Part shown: positions 15,598 through 24,197 of the stretch, one piece after another
Position numbering within the stretch: the stretch's first letter is position 1
Layout: each line of letters begins with the position of its first letter
Source of the DNA: Bacillota bacterium
GTDB taxonomy: Bacteria; Bacillota; Clostridia; Lachnospirales; Lachnospiraceae
NCBI GenBank assembly: GCA_023442465.1
Contig: JAEZZQ010000016.1
Span: 186,001 to 250,000, forward strand
Reading direction: 5' to 3'
Length of the DNA stretch: 64,000 bases
The notes under the pieces: model-generated
Told to the model about the DNA's origin: nothing
The model's input: the letters and a program-made list of their open reading frames with translations, nothing else
Databases searched by the model: none
Translations under genes and position numbers: made by a program

Positions 15598-17337
15598 TCA
15601 TCCTTTGTCATTATAATCCATTCTTTCCAAATAAGGAAGAATATTTTCAAAAAGCTGCCGTACGATAGGCGCTGCTATCTGGCCTCCATAATACATCCCC
15701 TGCGGATTATTAATAATCGCCACGGCTAACACCTGCGGGTCATCGGCAGGCGCAAAGCCCAGGAAGGAGGAAATGTACTTTCCGCTTCCCCTTGGAAGCG
15801 TCTGGCTGGTGGCCGTTTTTCCGCCCACCCGGTACCCTTCCACATAGCCGTTTTTACCGCTTCCGTTTTCCACCACCTGCTCTAACAAATACCGCATGGT
15901 TTCCGATGTCTCGGCAGAGACGATATTCTGCTTCACCGGATATTTCAGAGTATCCATCGTTTCTCCCTGCGCATCCACTACTTTTACTCCAAAATGGGGC
16001 GTTACTCTGTTTCCTCCGTTTATAATGGCGGAGGCAGTTGTCGCAAGCTGTATCGGCGTAATCTGGAACGACTGCCCGAAGGATATCGTCGCAAGCTCCA
16101 CTTCCCCTATGTTATCCTTCTTGTGCATGATGGTGGCTGCTTCTCCCGGTAAATCCACTCCGGTTTTTGTCAGCAGTCCGAACTTTTTAAAGTAATCATA
16201 ATATCTGTCAACACCTATTCTGAGTCCTACGGTAACGAATACCGGATTACAGGAGTTCATAATACCATGCACAAAATCTTCCGCCCCGTGTCCTCCCACT
16301 TTGTGACACCTTATTTTTCTATCCTCCACCACGATAAAACCGGGACAGCTGAACTGGTCGGTAACACTTACCGCTTTGCATTCAAGCCCCGCAGCAGCCG
16401 TTACTATTTTGAAGGTGGAACCCGGCTCATAGGTATCGTTGATACAGCCGTTTCTCCACATCTGATTCAGAGCATTTTGCTTCTCTTTCTCGTTTGCCGG
16501 CTCCACACCTCCCTCCGGCAAGGTATAGGGGTCGTTTAAGTTGAACTCCGGCACATTTACCATTGCCATGATTTCCCCGTTCTGAGGATTCATGACAAGA
16601 ATGGATACGCTGTCCGCCTGCTTGGTCTCCATGGCCTGATAAGCCAACTGTGTCGCATAGCTTTGAATGTTCACATCCAAACTTACGTACAAGTCGTTTC
16701 CGTTTATCGGCTCCACTCTTTCTTCGCCCGCCTCGGCAATTTCCACGCCTTTGGCGTCCGTCACCGTAAGAATGGTTCCCTCTTTCCCCTTTAAATATTC
16801 TTCATATATGACTTCCAGACCGATGATTCCCTGATTGTCTCCGCCTGTAAATCCCAGTACCTTGGAAGCAAGTGAATCGTAAGGATAATATCTCTTATAG
16901 TCCTCATCCACCTTTACTCCATCCAAATCGTACTCTCTGATTCTATCACCGGTTTCTTTATCAACATTACTTTTGATTTTTTCGATGGAGGAATATTTCT
17001 TCACTCTTTTTGTGACATATTCTTCCGAAAGGCCAAGCTCCTTGGATAGTACCGAAACTACAGTCTCCGGCTGAGTGATCTGGTTATGAATAACGGATAT
17101 TGTACATACCGTCCGGTTATCCGCCAACACTGTTCCCGTAGCCTCTATGATCCGTCCTCTGGCCGCCTTAATACTCCGCTCCCTTTCATGCAGATCCTTT
17201 GCCTGCTCCATGTAATATTCCGATTGAAATACCATAAGATATACGAGCCGCCCTCCAAGGAGCAGAAACGCCAGAGCACATGCGAAAAAAGTGACCACTA
17301 TCTTTTTGCGTATATACGTTTTGTTCTTCGATAACAT
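15598..17337 (-). CDS. Class B penicillin-binding protein, SpoVD-like, with KTA in place of KTG
   Basis: This is a D,D-transpeptidase with an N-terminal membrane anchor, a dimerisation domain and a transpeptidase domain. From the start at 17337 (579 residues) the active-site motif STFK has Ser307 and Lys310, and SCN follows at 362-364. The third motif reads GGKTATSQT, that is KTA (507-509), where the family normally has KTG or KSG. By cluster position it matches spoVD, but it lacks the C-terminal PASTA domain of B. subtilis SpoVD. The ATG at 17337 gives a typical N-terminus; an in-frame ATG at 17355 lies inside a hairpin and has no ribosome site. Confidence 0.88.
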   Translation of the reverse strand: MLSKNKTYIRKKIVVTFFACALAFLLLGGRLVYLMVFQSEYYMEQAKDLHERERSIKAARGRIIEATGTVLADNRTVCTISVIHNQITQPETVVSVLSKELGLSEEYVTKRVKKYSSIEKIKSNVDKETGDRIREYDLDGVKVDEDYKRYYPYDSLASKVLGFTGGDNQGIIGLEVIYEEYLKGKEGTILTVTDAKGVEIAEAGEERVEPINGNDLYVSLDVNIQSYATQLAYQAMETKQADSVSILVMNPQNGEIMAMVNVPEFNLNDPYTLPEGGVEPANEKEKQNALNQMWRNGCINDTYEPGSTFKIVTAAAGLECKAVSVTDQFSCPGFIVVEDRKIRCHKVGGHGAEDFVHGIMNSCNPVFVTVGLRIGVDRYYDYFKKFGLLTKTGVDLPGEAATIMHKKDNIGEVELATISFGQSFQITPIQLATTASAIINGGNRVTPHFGVKVVDAQGETMDTLKYPVKQNIVSAETSETMRYLLEQVVENGSGKNGYVEGYRVGGKTATSQTLPRGSGKYISSFLGFAPADDPQVLAVAIINNPQGMYYGGQIAAPIVRQLFENILPYLERMDYNDKG

Positions 17338-17344
17338 ATGTATC

Positions 17345-17399
17345 AATAACCTCATAAAAAGGTGTTACTACAATCTATTATCCCTTTTATGAGGTTATT
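17345..17399 (-). promoter_or_regulatory. Long hairpin over the translation start of the SpoVD-like PBP
   Basis: A perfect 15-bp inverted repeat (17345-17359 with 17385-17399; arm AATAACCTCATAAAA) lies between the two PBP genes. The 3' arm on the transcript contains the only GAGG near the start codon, so the folded RNA would hide the ribosome site. No U run follows, so it is not a standard terminator. Confidence 0.6.
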
Positions 17400-17424
17400 C
17401 TACTTTTCGTATTCTTCGGTGTGT

Positions 17425-19686
17425 TTAGAAGGGATTGTCATCGTCCTGCACACCGTCTCTATCACTTGTACCATTGGCACCCGCCCGTCCGGCAGGTGTT
17501 GAATTCTCACCGGTTACGCTGTGTCCCGTTTCCGGATCTACCAGCTCTCCCGTATCCGGATCTACAGCATATCCCGTTTGCGGATCGATAGGAAAAGTCT
17601 TCCATACTTCTGTATAAGCATTCTCTTCCTCGCCCTTTTGGTCCTTGTCTGTACTATCTTCTGTTCCTGATGTTCCGCCCGATGCGTCCCCTTGTTCACC
17701 TTCTGCTGTCTGAGAGGTCTCGTCTGTCGTCTCAGGCGCTGCGGGAGTGAGTATCTCTATTTGAAGCGCTTCTAATTCGGCACGTTCATCGTCCGACAGT
17801 TCCTCCGTCATGAAGATTCCCTTATAAGGAAGCACCTCCGTAAGAATCTTTCTGACAATTCTCGTCGCATACTTCGCATCGTCCTGATAGGCCACATTAG
17901 GTCTGTCCACCACTACATAAATTGCGATCTGCGGGTCGTTCGCAGGCGCGTATCCCATAAAGGATACGACATATTCGTTATTACCACGAGGCAGTGTCTC
18001 CGCAGTTCCCGTCTTTCCGCCGATCATATATCCTGCCGGACGTGCCGTTTTACCGGTGCCGTTCTCACCCGATACGACAAGGTTGCAATCCTCTTTAATA
18101 ATCTCAGAGGTGGACTCTGAAACCGTCTGCTTCAATATCCTCGGTTCGATATTCTGTACCGTAGCTCCGCTGGGGCTGACAATCTTACTTACCATATGGG
18201 GCTCATAATAATTGCCTCCGTTAATTAAGGAGCAAAAACCCGCGATCATCTGTATCATGGTCACGTTAAAGCCTTGTCCGAAGGAGTTTGTTGCCAATTC
18301 TGTAGGTCCTAAAGAATTTTTATCATATACGAGGCTGGCGGTTCTGGATTCTCCCGCCAGATCAATATTCGTCTTCAATCCAAAATTAAATATATGCTGA
18401 TAATCGATATAGGTATCTTTTCCGGTAGCCATATTCACATACATCATAACGACGTTACAAGAGCGCTCCACTCCCTGAGCCACGGTAAGAGGGCCGTCTC
18501 CATATATATTATGGCATTTTATCTTATAGTCTCCTACTTCCAGAAATCCATTGCACGTATATGTCTCATTGCCGGTAATGCTTCCCGAATCGATTCCCGC
18601 CGCCACCGTGAAGGGCTTGGCTACGGAACCCGGCTCATAGGTATCATTGATGCAGAAATTTCTCCAAAGCGCGTTGAAGTTCTGGTCCAGTTGTTCCGTA
18701 CCTTCCATGGCCGCAAGGTTCTCGGCTGTAATATATTCTCCGGTCTTATTCCCCAGTTCATCCACCATGGGCATTCCTATCAAATCCTCGGAATTCTTTG
18801 TATTATTTAAATCAAACACCGGATAGCTTGCCATGGCAAGGATTTCTCCGGTATTTACATCCATAATAATACAACCCGTATTGTTACTTCCGTTTCGCTC
18901 CAGATAATTGTTTTTATATTGGTCATCAAATTCTTTTAAATATTTTTCTACGATGCTCTGGATATTGGCATCTATGGTGGTTACGATGGAATTCCCGTCC
19001 ACCGCTGCAATCGTCGTTCTCTCCAATGCAGCATCCCCGTTCAAATAGCCGTATTCCCGTCCAGGCGTTCCGCTGAGCACATCGTTATAATATTGCTCCA
19101 GACCATAGAGGCCCTGATTATCGCTGGTCGTAAATCCTATCGCGTCGCTCGCCAGCGTATTGTTCGGATATTTTCTCTTGTATTCTTCCTCAAACCAAAT
19201 TCCCTTTATATTTGTACCTTGTTCCTTATCCACTTCCAATGCCTTAAAGCCGCTGATTTCTTCATAAGTCATCTGCTTCTTCAGTACATAATAGGAAGAT
19301 TCCGGATGTGAAGCAAGACGTTCCCTGATGATAGAGCCATCGATTCCAAGCTCAGACTGTACTGCCGCAATGGTAGGCTCAACTGCCTTCTCATCATCCA
19401 GCATGATTTTTGCATCCAAAATGACATTGTAGACTTTTTCACTGACCGCTAGTTTCGTCCCCTTGCTGTCCAGTATATCTCCACGCCTGAAGGGTATCGT
19501 CTTGCTGTCATATTCCTGCTGGGACAACACCTGTTTCTTATATTTCTCGCCGTTCTCCTTATTGATTACCACGAGTCTGGCGCTCAACCCTACAAAAGCC
19601 AGCAATACTAAAATAAATAGCACTGCCAGCTTTTTCTGCATTCCTGTTGTAAATCTGTTCGTTCTTCCTCGTCTATCTCTGCTCAA
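17425..19686 (-). CDS. Class B penicillin-binding protein (FtsI/PbpB-like septal transpeptidase)
   Basis: This is the septal D,D-transpeptidase candidate by position right after ftsL. The 753-residue protein has a basic start, one membrane helix at about 18-38, a dimerisation domain, and a transpeptidase domain with SVAK (Ser354, Lys357), SCN, and GKTGTAETLPRG. The last 130 or so residues form an acidic, Ser/Thr/Gly-rich tail with the repeat-like ending YAVDPDTGELVDPETGHSV, and no PASTA domain. Translation probably starts at TTG 19684-19686; an ATG at codon 16 is the alternative. It precedes the second PBP by about 70 bp. Confidence 0.9.
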   Translation of the reverse strand: MSRDRRGRTNRFTTGMQKKLAVLFILVLLAFVGLSARLVVINKENGEKYKKQVLSQQEYDSKTIPFRRGDILDSKGTKLAVSEKVYNVILDAKIMLDDEKAVEPTIAAVQSELGIDGSIIRERLASHPESSYYVLKKQMTYEEISGFKALEVDKEQGTNIKGIWFEEEYKRKYPNNTLASDAIGFTTSDNQGLYGLEQYYNDVLSGTPGREYGYLNGDAALERTTIAAVDGNSIVTTIDANIQSIVEKYLKEFDDQYKNNYLERNGSNNTGCIIMDVNTGEILAMASYPVFDLNNTKNSEDLIGMPMVDELGNKTGEYITAENLAAMEGTEQLDQNFNALWRNFCINDTYEPGSVAKPFTVAAGIDSGSITGNETYTCNGFLEVGDYKIKCHNIYGDGPLTVAQGVERSCNVVMMYVNMATGKDTYIDYQHIFNFGLKTNIDLAGESRTASLVYDKNSLGPTELATNSFGQGFNVTMIQMIAGFCSLINGGNYYEPHMVSKIVSPSGATVQNIEPRILKQTVSESTSEIIKEDCNLVVSGENGTGKTARPAGYMIGGKTGTAETLPRGNNEYVVSFMGYAPANDPQIAIYVVVDRPNVAYQDDAKYATRIVRKILTEVLPYKGIFMTEELSDDERAELEALQIEILTPAAPETTDETSQTAEGEQGDASGGTSGTEDSTDKDQKGEEENAYTEVWKTFPIDPQTGYAVDPDTGELVDPETGHSVTGENSTPAGRAGANGTSDRDGVQDDDNPF

Positions 19687-19699
19687 TCCAATCCCTGCC

Positions 19700-20200
19700 T
19701 TACTCCGGAATATCTGCGACCTGCTTTACATAATCGCTTGCCTCTCCGGAAAATGTTACGATCTGCCCTTCTTCCGCATATTTCATGCCCAACTCCTGAA
19801 TGGCAATCCGCTTCACTTCCTCCATATCGATGCTGCTCGTGATTCTGCTGTATTCTTCATCGTTATCGAGTTTTAAATTATTCAACTCCCTTTCCAGCCT
19901 GGAAACATTTTTAATGCTGTTCGTAAGCTCTGCCTGCAATCCTATGTAGCCCGTCAAAATAAAGCCTGCCGCTACGACTGCACATGCTAAAAAAAGCACA
20001 TAACCAAAGCTCATATGATATGCTTTCTCGCGGTTCTTTCTCGCGGTATTGCTTATCTGCCTCTTCGGCTCTCTCGGCGCGTATATTTTTTCATCCAGTT
20101 TTCTTACTGTGCTGCCTTGTACATAAGCATTTCTTCCCTGTTGTGTATGCACTTGCTGCCTTCTGCCTGTACTGCGCACATTGCCCTTATACTGTGCCAT
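19700..20200 (-). CDS. ftsL: FtsL-like cell division protein
   Basis: This is a bitopic divisome protein of 166 residues: a basic, poorly conserved cytosolic region of about 85 residues, one membrane helix (VLFLACAVVAAGFILTGYI), then an extracellular coiled coil (LQAELTNSIKNVSRLEREL) ending in a short SIDMEEVKRIAIQELGM segment typical of FtsL/DivIC proteins. It is assigned mainly from fold pattern and position between rsmH and the septal PBP, since FtsL sequences diverge quickly. Confidence 0.82.
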   Translation of the reverse strand: MAQYKGNVRSTGRRQQVHTQQGRNAYVQGSTVRKLDEKIYAPREPKRQISNTARKNREKAYHMSFGYVLFLACAVVAAGFILTGYIGLQAELTNSIKNVSRLERELNNLKLDNDEEYSRITSSIDMEEVKRIAIQELGMKYAEEGQIVTFSGEASDYVKQVADIPE

Positions 20201-20268
20201 AGAATCCTACCCTTACCCTCTTAATTAATTTACTTGTAACTGTTCAGTGCTTTCCAATATTTGAAAGT

Positions 20269-21204
20269 CTAGCTTCTCTCGAATACACGAAGCTTCGCGC
20301 TTTTAGAGCGCTTATTTTCCGCCAATTCATCCTCCCCGGGCAATATCGGCTTCCTTGTAATTACCTTTCCTTTCGATTTATTCCCGCATACACACACCGG
20401 GAAATCCGGCGGGCACGTGCATGGATTCTCATTTCTTCTGAAATAAGACTTTACGATTCTATCCTCCAATGAGTGAAAGGTTATAATGCAAAGCCGCCCT
20501 TCCGGCTTCAGGAGCTGGATAAATGCATCTATCGACTCCTCTAAAACCTCTAATTCTCTATTGCAGGCAATTCGAATTGCCTGGAAGGTCTTCTTGGAGG
20601 GATGCCCTCCCGTCTGTCTCATCTTCGCGGGAATCGCTGCTTTTATAATCTCATTCAGTTCCCCGGTTGTCTCTATGGGCTTGTCCTGTCTGGCCCTCAC
20701 GATATGCTTCGCTATATTCTTCGCGAATTTGTCCTCGCCATAATCTCTTATGATGCGAAACAACTCAGCCTCCGAATATCCGCCTACAATATCTCTGGCG
20801 CTGACAGATTGCCTCGTATCCATTCTCATATCCAGTTTCGTATCATACTTATAGGAAAATCCTCTCTCCAGCTCGTCCAATTGATAAGAAGAAACTCCTA
20901 AATCCAGCAGTATACCGTCTACACTTTCTATTCCCAGTTCCTTCAGTACTTGAGGTGCATTCCGGTAATTACTCCTTACGATAGTGACCTTGTCCCTATA
21001 GGGGGAAAGTCTCTCTTCTGCTGCCTTAATGGCCGCCTCGTCCTGATCGATCCCGATAAGCCTGCCGCCCAGCGTAAGCCTTCCCGCTATTTCAAAGGAA
21101 TGCCCGCCGCCGCCCAGCGTGCCGTCAACATAAATTCCTGTACCTTTTATATTCAAGTTATCGATTGTTTCCTGTAATAAAACGGAGGCATGCTTAAATT
21201 CCAT
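20269..21204 (-). CDS. rsmH: 16S rRNA (cytosine(1402)-N4)-methyltransferase RsmH
   Basis: RsmH (MraW) methylates N4 of C1402 in the decoding centre of 16S rRNA using S-adenosylmethionine. The 311-residue protein starts with the HASVLLQETI motif and has the SAM-binding YVDGTLGGGGHS, IGIDQDEAA, and LDLGVSSYQLDELERGFSY segments, plus ITFHSLEDRIVK near the C-terminus. A cysteine pair set CTCPPDFPVCVCG is visible. AGGAGG precedes the ATG. Confidence 0.97.
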   Translation of the reverse strand: MEFKHASVLLQETIDNLNIKGTGIYVDGTLGGGGHSFEIAGRLTLGGRLIGIDQDEAAIKAAEERLSPYRDKVTIVRSNYRNAPQVLKELGIESVDGILLDLGVSSYQLDELERGFSYKYDTKLDMRMDTRQSVSARDIVGGYSEAELFRIIRDYGEDKFAKNIAKHIVRARQDKPIETTGELNEIIKAAIPAKMRQTGGHPSKKTFQAIRIACNRELEVLEESIDAFIQLLKPEGRLCIITFHSLEDRIVKSYFRRNENPCTCPPDFPVCVCGNKSKGKVITRKPILPGEDELAENKRSKSAKLRVFERS

Positions 21205-21222
21205 TCTTTTTCCTCCTGATTT

Positions 21223-21654
21223 CTATATGCCCAGCCCCAGCTGCGCCATATGCTCGGCAATACTTTCCATATCCTCGTAAGCGGATTCGCCTTCCCATCT
21301 TTCCTTACTCCATATCTCGATTCTGCTGGCTACTCCGATAAGAACAACATCTTTATTAATACCTGCAAAATCTTTAAGTACTGACGGGACCAATATTCTT
21401 CCCTGCTTGTCCACCTCCACGGTGGCTGCTCCTGCAAGGAAGAAACGGACAAAAGTTCTCGCATCCTTATTCGTTAACGGCAGTCCTCTAAGCTTTTCTT
21501 CGAATACAGCCCATTCCTTGTTATCGTACACAAATAAACAGCCATCCAACCCCTTCGTAACAACAAACTCTTCGCCAAGAGTTTCACGGAATTTTGAAGG
21601 AATGATCAGCCGGTTTTTTGCATCGATTGTATGGTTGTATTCTCCCATAAACAT
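21223..21654 (-). CDS. mraZ: Transcriptional regulator MraZ
   Basis: MraZ is an AbrB-like DNA-binding protein that controls the dcw operon it heads. The product is 143 residues with two swapped-hairpin repeats, each with a conserved arginine motif (DAKNRLIIPSKFR and DKQGRILVPSVLK). I prefer the ATG at 21652-21654, which has AGGTGAG upstream and gives the usual MFMGEYNHTIDAK start, over the in-frame GTG nine bases earlier. Its target boxes lie just upstream at 21715-21750. Confidence 0.95.
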   Translation of the reverse strand: MFMGEYNHTIDAKNRLIIPSKFRETLGEEFVVTKGLDGCLFVYDNKEWAVFEEKLRGLPLTNKDARTFVRFFLAGAATVEVDKQGRILVPSVLKDFAGINKDVVLIGVASRIEIWSKERWEGESAYEDMESIAEHMAQLGLGI

Positions 21655-21714
21655 AACGCTCACCTGCCAATGTCATTTCAAAAGCGGTCTGCCACCTTTT
21701 TGTGTGTTGTGCTG

Positions 21715-21750
21715 CCACTTTCTACCACTTCACACCACTTCTCACCACTT
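21715..21750 (-). promoter_or_regulatory. Four MraZ-binding repeats upstream of mraZ
   Basis: On the minus strand the sequence AAGTGG occurs four times at exactly 10-bp intervals (complements at 21715-21720, 21725-21730, 21735-21740 and 21745-21750), one per DNA turn. Tandem boxes of this kind between promoter and gene are the known operator of MraZ. A related AGGTGG lies at 21692-21697. Confidence 0.85.
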
Positions 21751-21758
21751 TTAATCTG

Positions 21759-21787
21759 ATTTTATACTAATTATTAATGTTTGACAA
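21759..21787 (-). promoter_or_regulatory. Promoter of the dcw operon
   Basis: TTGTCA (21782-21787) and TAAAAT (21759-21764) are spaced by 17 bp, immediately upstream of the MraZ boxes. Confidence 0.65.
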
Positions 21788-21809
21788 GCTACTTTTAAGA
21801 TTTTTTAAT

Positions 21810-21849
21810 AAAAAATGCACTTTTTAGTTCCCTAAAAAGTGCATTTTTT
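21810..21849 (-). terminator. Strong intrinsic terminator after ychF
   Basis: A near-perfect 18-bp stem (AAAAAATGCACTTTTTAG with its complement) with a four-base loop has T runs on both sides, so it can work in both directions. It insulates the dcw promoter from ychF transcription. Confidence 0.9.
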
Positions 21850-21955
21850 CGGCATTTTCAACATATTGTGTGAACAAACGTTCTTCACACTAGATATGGT
21901 CGTCAGTGCCAAATTATATGTTCTATGCGATTTGTATGCATAAAATATTATTACT

Positions 21956-22118
21956 AGGGCGTGTCTGGAAACTGCTTGTTTCAAGATGTGCGTCACGCTT
22001 TGTGGGAGATTTGTTCCCAAATGAAGGCGGCGTAGTGGGCTACGTCAACTGAATTTGGGACAAATATACCGCAAAGTGGGGCGTACAGATTGGGACAATG
22101 AGTTTTCAGACACGCCCT
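21956..22118. mobile_element. MITE-like element, family 2
   Basis: This 163-bp non-coding element is bounded by inverted repeats AGGGCGTGTCTGGAAACT and AGTTTTCAGACACGCCCT (16 of 18 match). A TA on each side could be a target duplication. It lies in the gap between ychF and its terminator, so it should be in the 3' untranslated part of the ychF transcript. Its ends look like transposon termini; no transposase is present. Confidence 0.7.
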
Positions 22119-22143
22119 AAGCCGGAAAGCTGAATAGTAACAC

Positions 22144-23241
22144 CTATACATTAAAACGGAATAAAATTACATCCCCATCTTTTACCACGTACTCTTTGCC
22201 TTCCATTCCTACAAGTCCCTTTTCCCTTGCGGCAGAAAGCGAACCATGTTCTAACAAGTCTTTGTAATTTACCACCTCGGCCTTAATGAAACCTCTTTCG
22301 AAATCCGTATGAATCTTTCCTGCGGCCTGAGGCGCTTTCGTTCCTATCTTAATGGTCCATGCCCTCGTCTCGTCTTCACCTGATGTTAAGAAGCTGTGCA
22401 GGCCAAGAATATGGTAGCTGGCCTTAATCAGCTTTTCAAGCCCTGATTCCTTAAGCCCCAGATCTTCTAAGAACATAACCTTTTCGTCCTCGTCCAGCTC
22501 CGCAATTTCCTGCTCTATCTGAGCACAGATTACGAATACCTCGCTGCCGTTTTTCGCTGCGGATTCCCTTACCGCTAAAACTCCCTGATTATCTGCCCCA
22601 TCATTTGCCAAATCCTCTTCCGCCACATTGGCTGCGAAAATGACCGGCTTATAGGTAAGAAGATTATAAGAAGCAAGCAAATTCAATTCGTCTTCATCTT
22701 CGGTCTCGAAGCTGCTGGCCAGCTTGCCTTCTTCCAAGTGGGCTTTGATCTTTTCTAACAGCGCAGCTTCCTTGGCAAGTGCCTTATCCATTCTCGCTCC
22801 CTTGCCCGCTTTCGCCATTCTTCTGTCCAGAATCTCCATATCGGAGAAAATAAGCTCTAAATTTATGGTTTCAATATCCCTTAAAGGATTGACGTTCCCA
22901 TCCACATGGACTACGTTGGAATCCTCAAAGCACCTTACTACATGTACGACAGCATCCACTTCCCTGATGTTGCTTAAGAACTGATTGCCCAGTCCCTCTC
23001 CTTTGGAGGCGCCCTTCACCAGTCCTGCAATATCCACGAACTCGATAACCGCGGGGGTAACCTTCTTGGACTTATACATATCTCCTAATAATTTCAGCCT
23101 TTCATCCGGTACCGCCACAATGCCGATATTCGGGTCGATTGTACAAAAAGGGTAGTTTGCGGACTCCGCTCCCGCCTTCGTCAACGAATTAAATAAGGTA
23201 CTCTTTCCCACATTGGGAAGACCCACGATTCCTAGTTTCAT
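22144..23241 (-). CDS. ychF: Ribosome-binding ATPase YchF
   Basis: YchF is an Obg-related P-loop protein that binds ribosomes and hydrolyses ATP rather than GTP. The 365-residue protein has G1 GLPNVGKST at 6-14, the G3 region VDIAGLVKGASKGEGLGNQF, and ANVAEEDL in place of the NKxD guanine-specificity motif, which is the family mark for adenine preference. A coiled-coil insertion and a C-terminal TGS-like domain end in KEYVVKDGDVILFRF. AAGGAG precedes the ATG. A solo terminal repeat AGCTGAATAGTAA lies just past the stop. Confidence 0.97.
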   Translation of the reverse strand: MKLGIVGLPNVGKSTLFNSLTKAGAESANYPFCTIDPNIGIVAVPDERLKLLGDMYKSKKVTPAVIEFVDIAGLVKGASKGEGLGNQFLSNIREVDAVVHVVRCFEDSNVVHVDGNVNPLRDIETINLELIFSDMEILDRRMAKAGKGARMDKALAKEAALLEKIKAHLEEGKLASSFETEDEDELNLLASYNLLTYKPVIFAANVAEEDLANDGADNQGVLAVRESAAKNGSEVFVICAQIEQEIAELDEDEKVMFLEDLGLKESGLEKLIKASYHILGLHSFLTSGEDETRAWTIKIGTKAPQAAGKIHTDFERGFIKAEVVNYKDLLEHGSLSAAREKGLVGMEGKEYVVKDGDVILFRFNV

Positions 23242-23268
23242 CTTTCCTTTATCTCCTTTTGAAGTTTC

Positions 23269-24180
23269 TCAATATCTCTTTTGTTCCCTCAGTTCTTCAT
23301 ACAGCATTTTATAATTATGATATCTGACAGAACTTATCCTGCCTTCTTCCAACGCTTCCTTCACCTTACAATCAGGCTCATTGATATGCACACAGCCGGC
23401 AAACCTGCAGCCTTCTTCATATTTTTCGAATTCCGGATAGTAGTCTTTCAGCTCCTCTTTCTCCATATCGAACAGCTGCAGCGACGTAAATCCCGGAGTA
23501 TCCATAATATACGTATTTCTATGCAAGGCAATGATTTCCGAGTGTCTGGTCGTATGCTTTCCTCTTTCTATCTTCCTGCTGATATCTCCGATTTCCATAT
23601 TAGCCTTTGGATTCAGCCTGTTTATGATAGAAGACTTGCCCACACCGCTGGGACCTGCCACCGCCGTCGTCTTGCCCTCAAGCAGACATTTAAGCTCTTT
23701 CAGCCCTTGTCTTTTTCTGGCGCTGGCAAACAGCACCCGATAGCCGCAGCTCTCATAAGCCTTTCGCAGCTCCTGTTTTTCTTTCTTTGTCGCAATATCC
23801 TGCTTATTAAAACAAATAACGCTGTTAAGCCCTTGTTTCTCCATCATAATGAGAAACCGGTCCAGAAGATTGAAATTAGGTTCCGGCTTCACAATCGCAA
23901 AGATTACCAGCGCCTGATCGATATTCGCCACCGCAGGCCGTATCAGTTCGTTACGACGAGGTAATATCTGCGTGATATTCCCTAACTGCTCCTCTTCGTC
24001 CAAAACGTCCATGAGCACATCATCGCCGACTAACGGCTTTATATTATCCTTACGGAAAATTCCCTTCGCCTTGCACTCGTATATTTTACCTTGTATATCC
24101 GCCTCATCCTGCACATACACATAATAAAATCCGGCAATTCCCTTAATAATTTTTCCTTGTATACTCTGTATACTATGCAT
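23269..24180 (-). CDS. rsgA: Ribosome small-subunit-dependent GTPase RsgA
   Basis: RsgA (YjeQ) is a circularly permuted GTPase that checks late 30S assembly. In the 303-residue protein the motifs run in permuted order: the G4 motif NKQD, then P-loop GPSGVGKSS, then switch region RHTTRHSE and DTPGF. An N-terminal OB-fold precedes them, and a C-terminal zinc region with Cys and His (CRFAGCVHINEPDC) follows. It lies 17 bp after prkC, the usual place in this cluster; an rpe gene that often comes next is absent. Confidence 0.96.
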   Translation of the reverse strand: MHSIQSIQGKIIKGIAGFYYVYVQDEADIQGKIYECKAKGIFRKDNIKPLVGDDVLMDVLDEEEQLGNITQILPRRNELIRPAVANIDQALVIFAIVKPEPNFNLLDRFLIMMEKQGLNSVICFNKQDIATKKEKQELRKAYESCGYRVLFASARKRQGLKELKCLLEGKTTAVAGPSGVGKSSIINRLNPKANMEIGDISRKIERGKHTTRHSEIIALHRNTYIMDTPGFTSLQLFDMEKEELKDYYPEFEKYEEGCRFAGCVHINEPDCKVKEALEEGRISSVRYHNYKMLYEELREQKRY

Positions 24181-24197
24181 ACTCTTCTTCCCTTAGG

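Noticed and set aside
21832..22020. 62-codon minus-strand reading frame near the ychF terminator
   Set aside because: It runs through the terminator hairpin and the family 2 repeat, has no ribosome site, and has no recognisable protein pattern.
22144..23241. YchF regarded as a GTPase with a broken NKxD motif
   Set aside because: The NVAE variant is the normal state of the YchF family, which prefers ATP.
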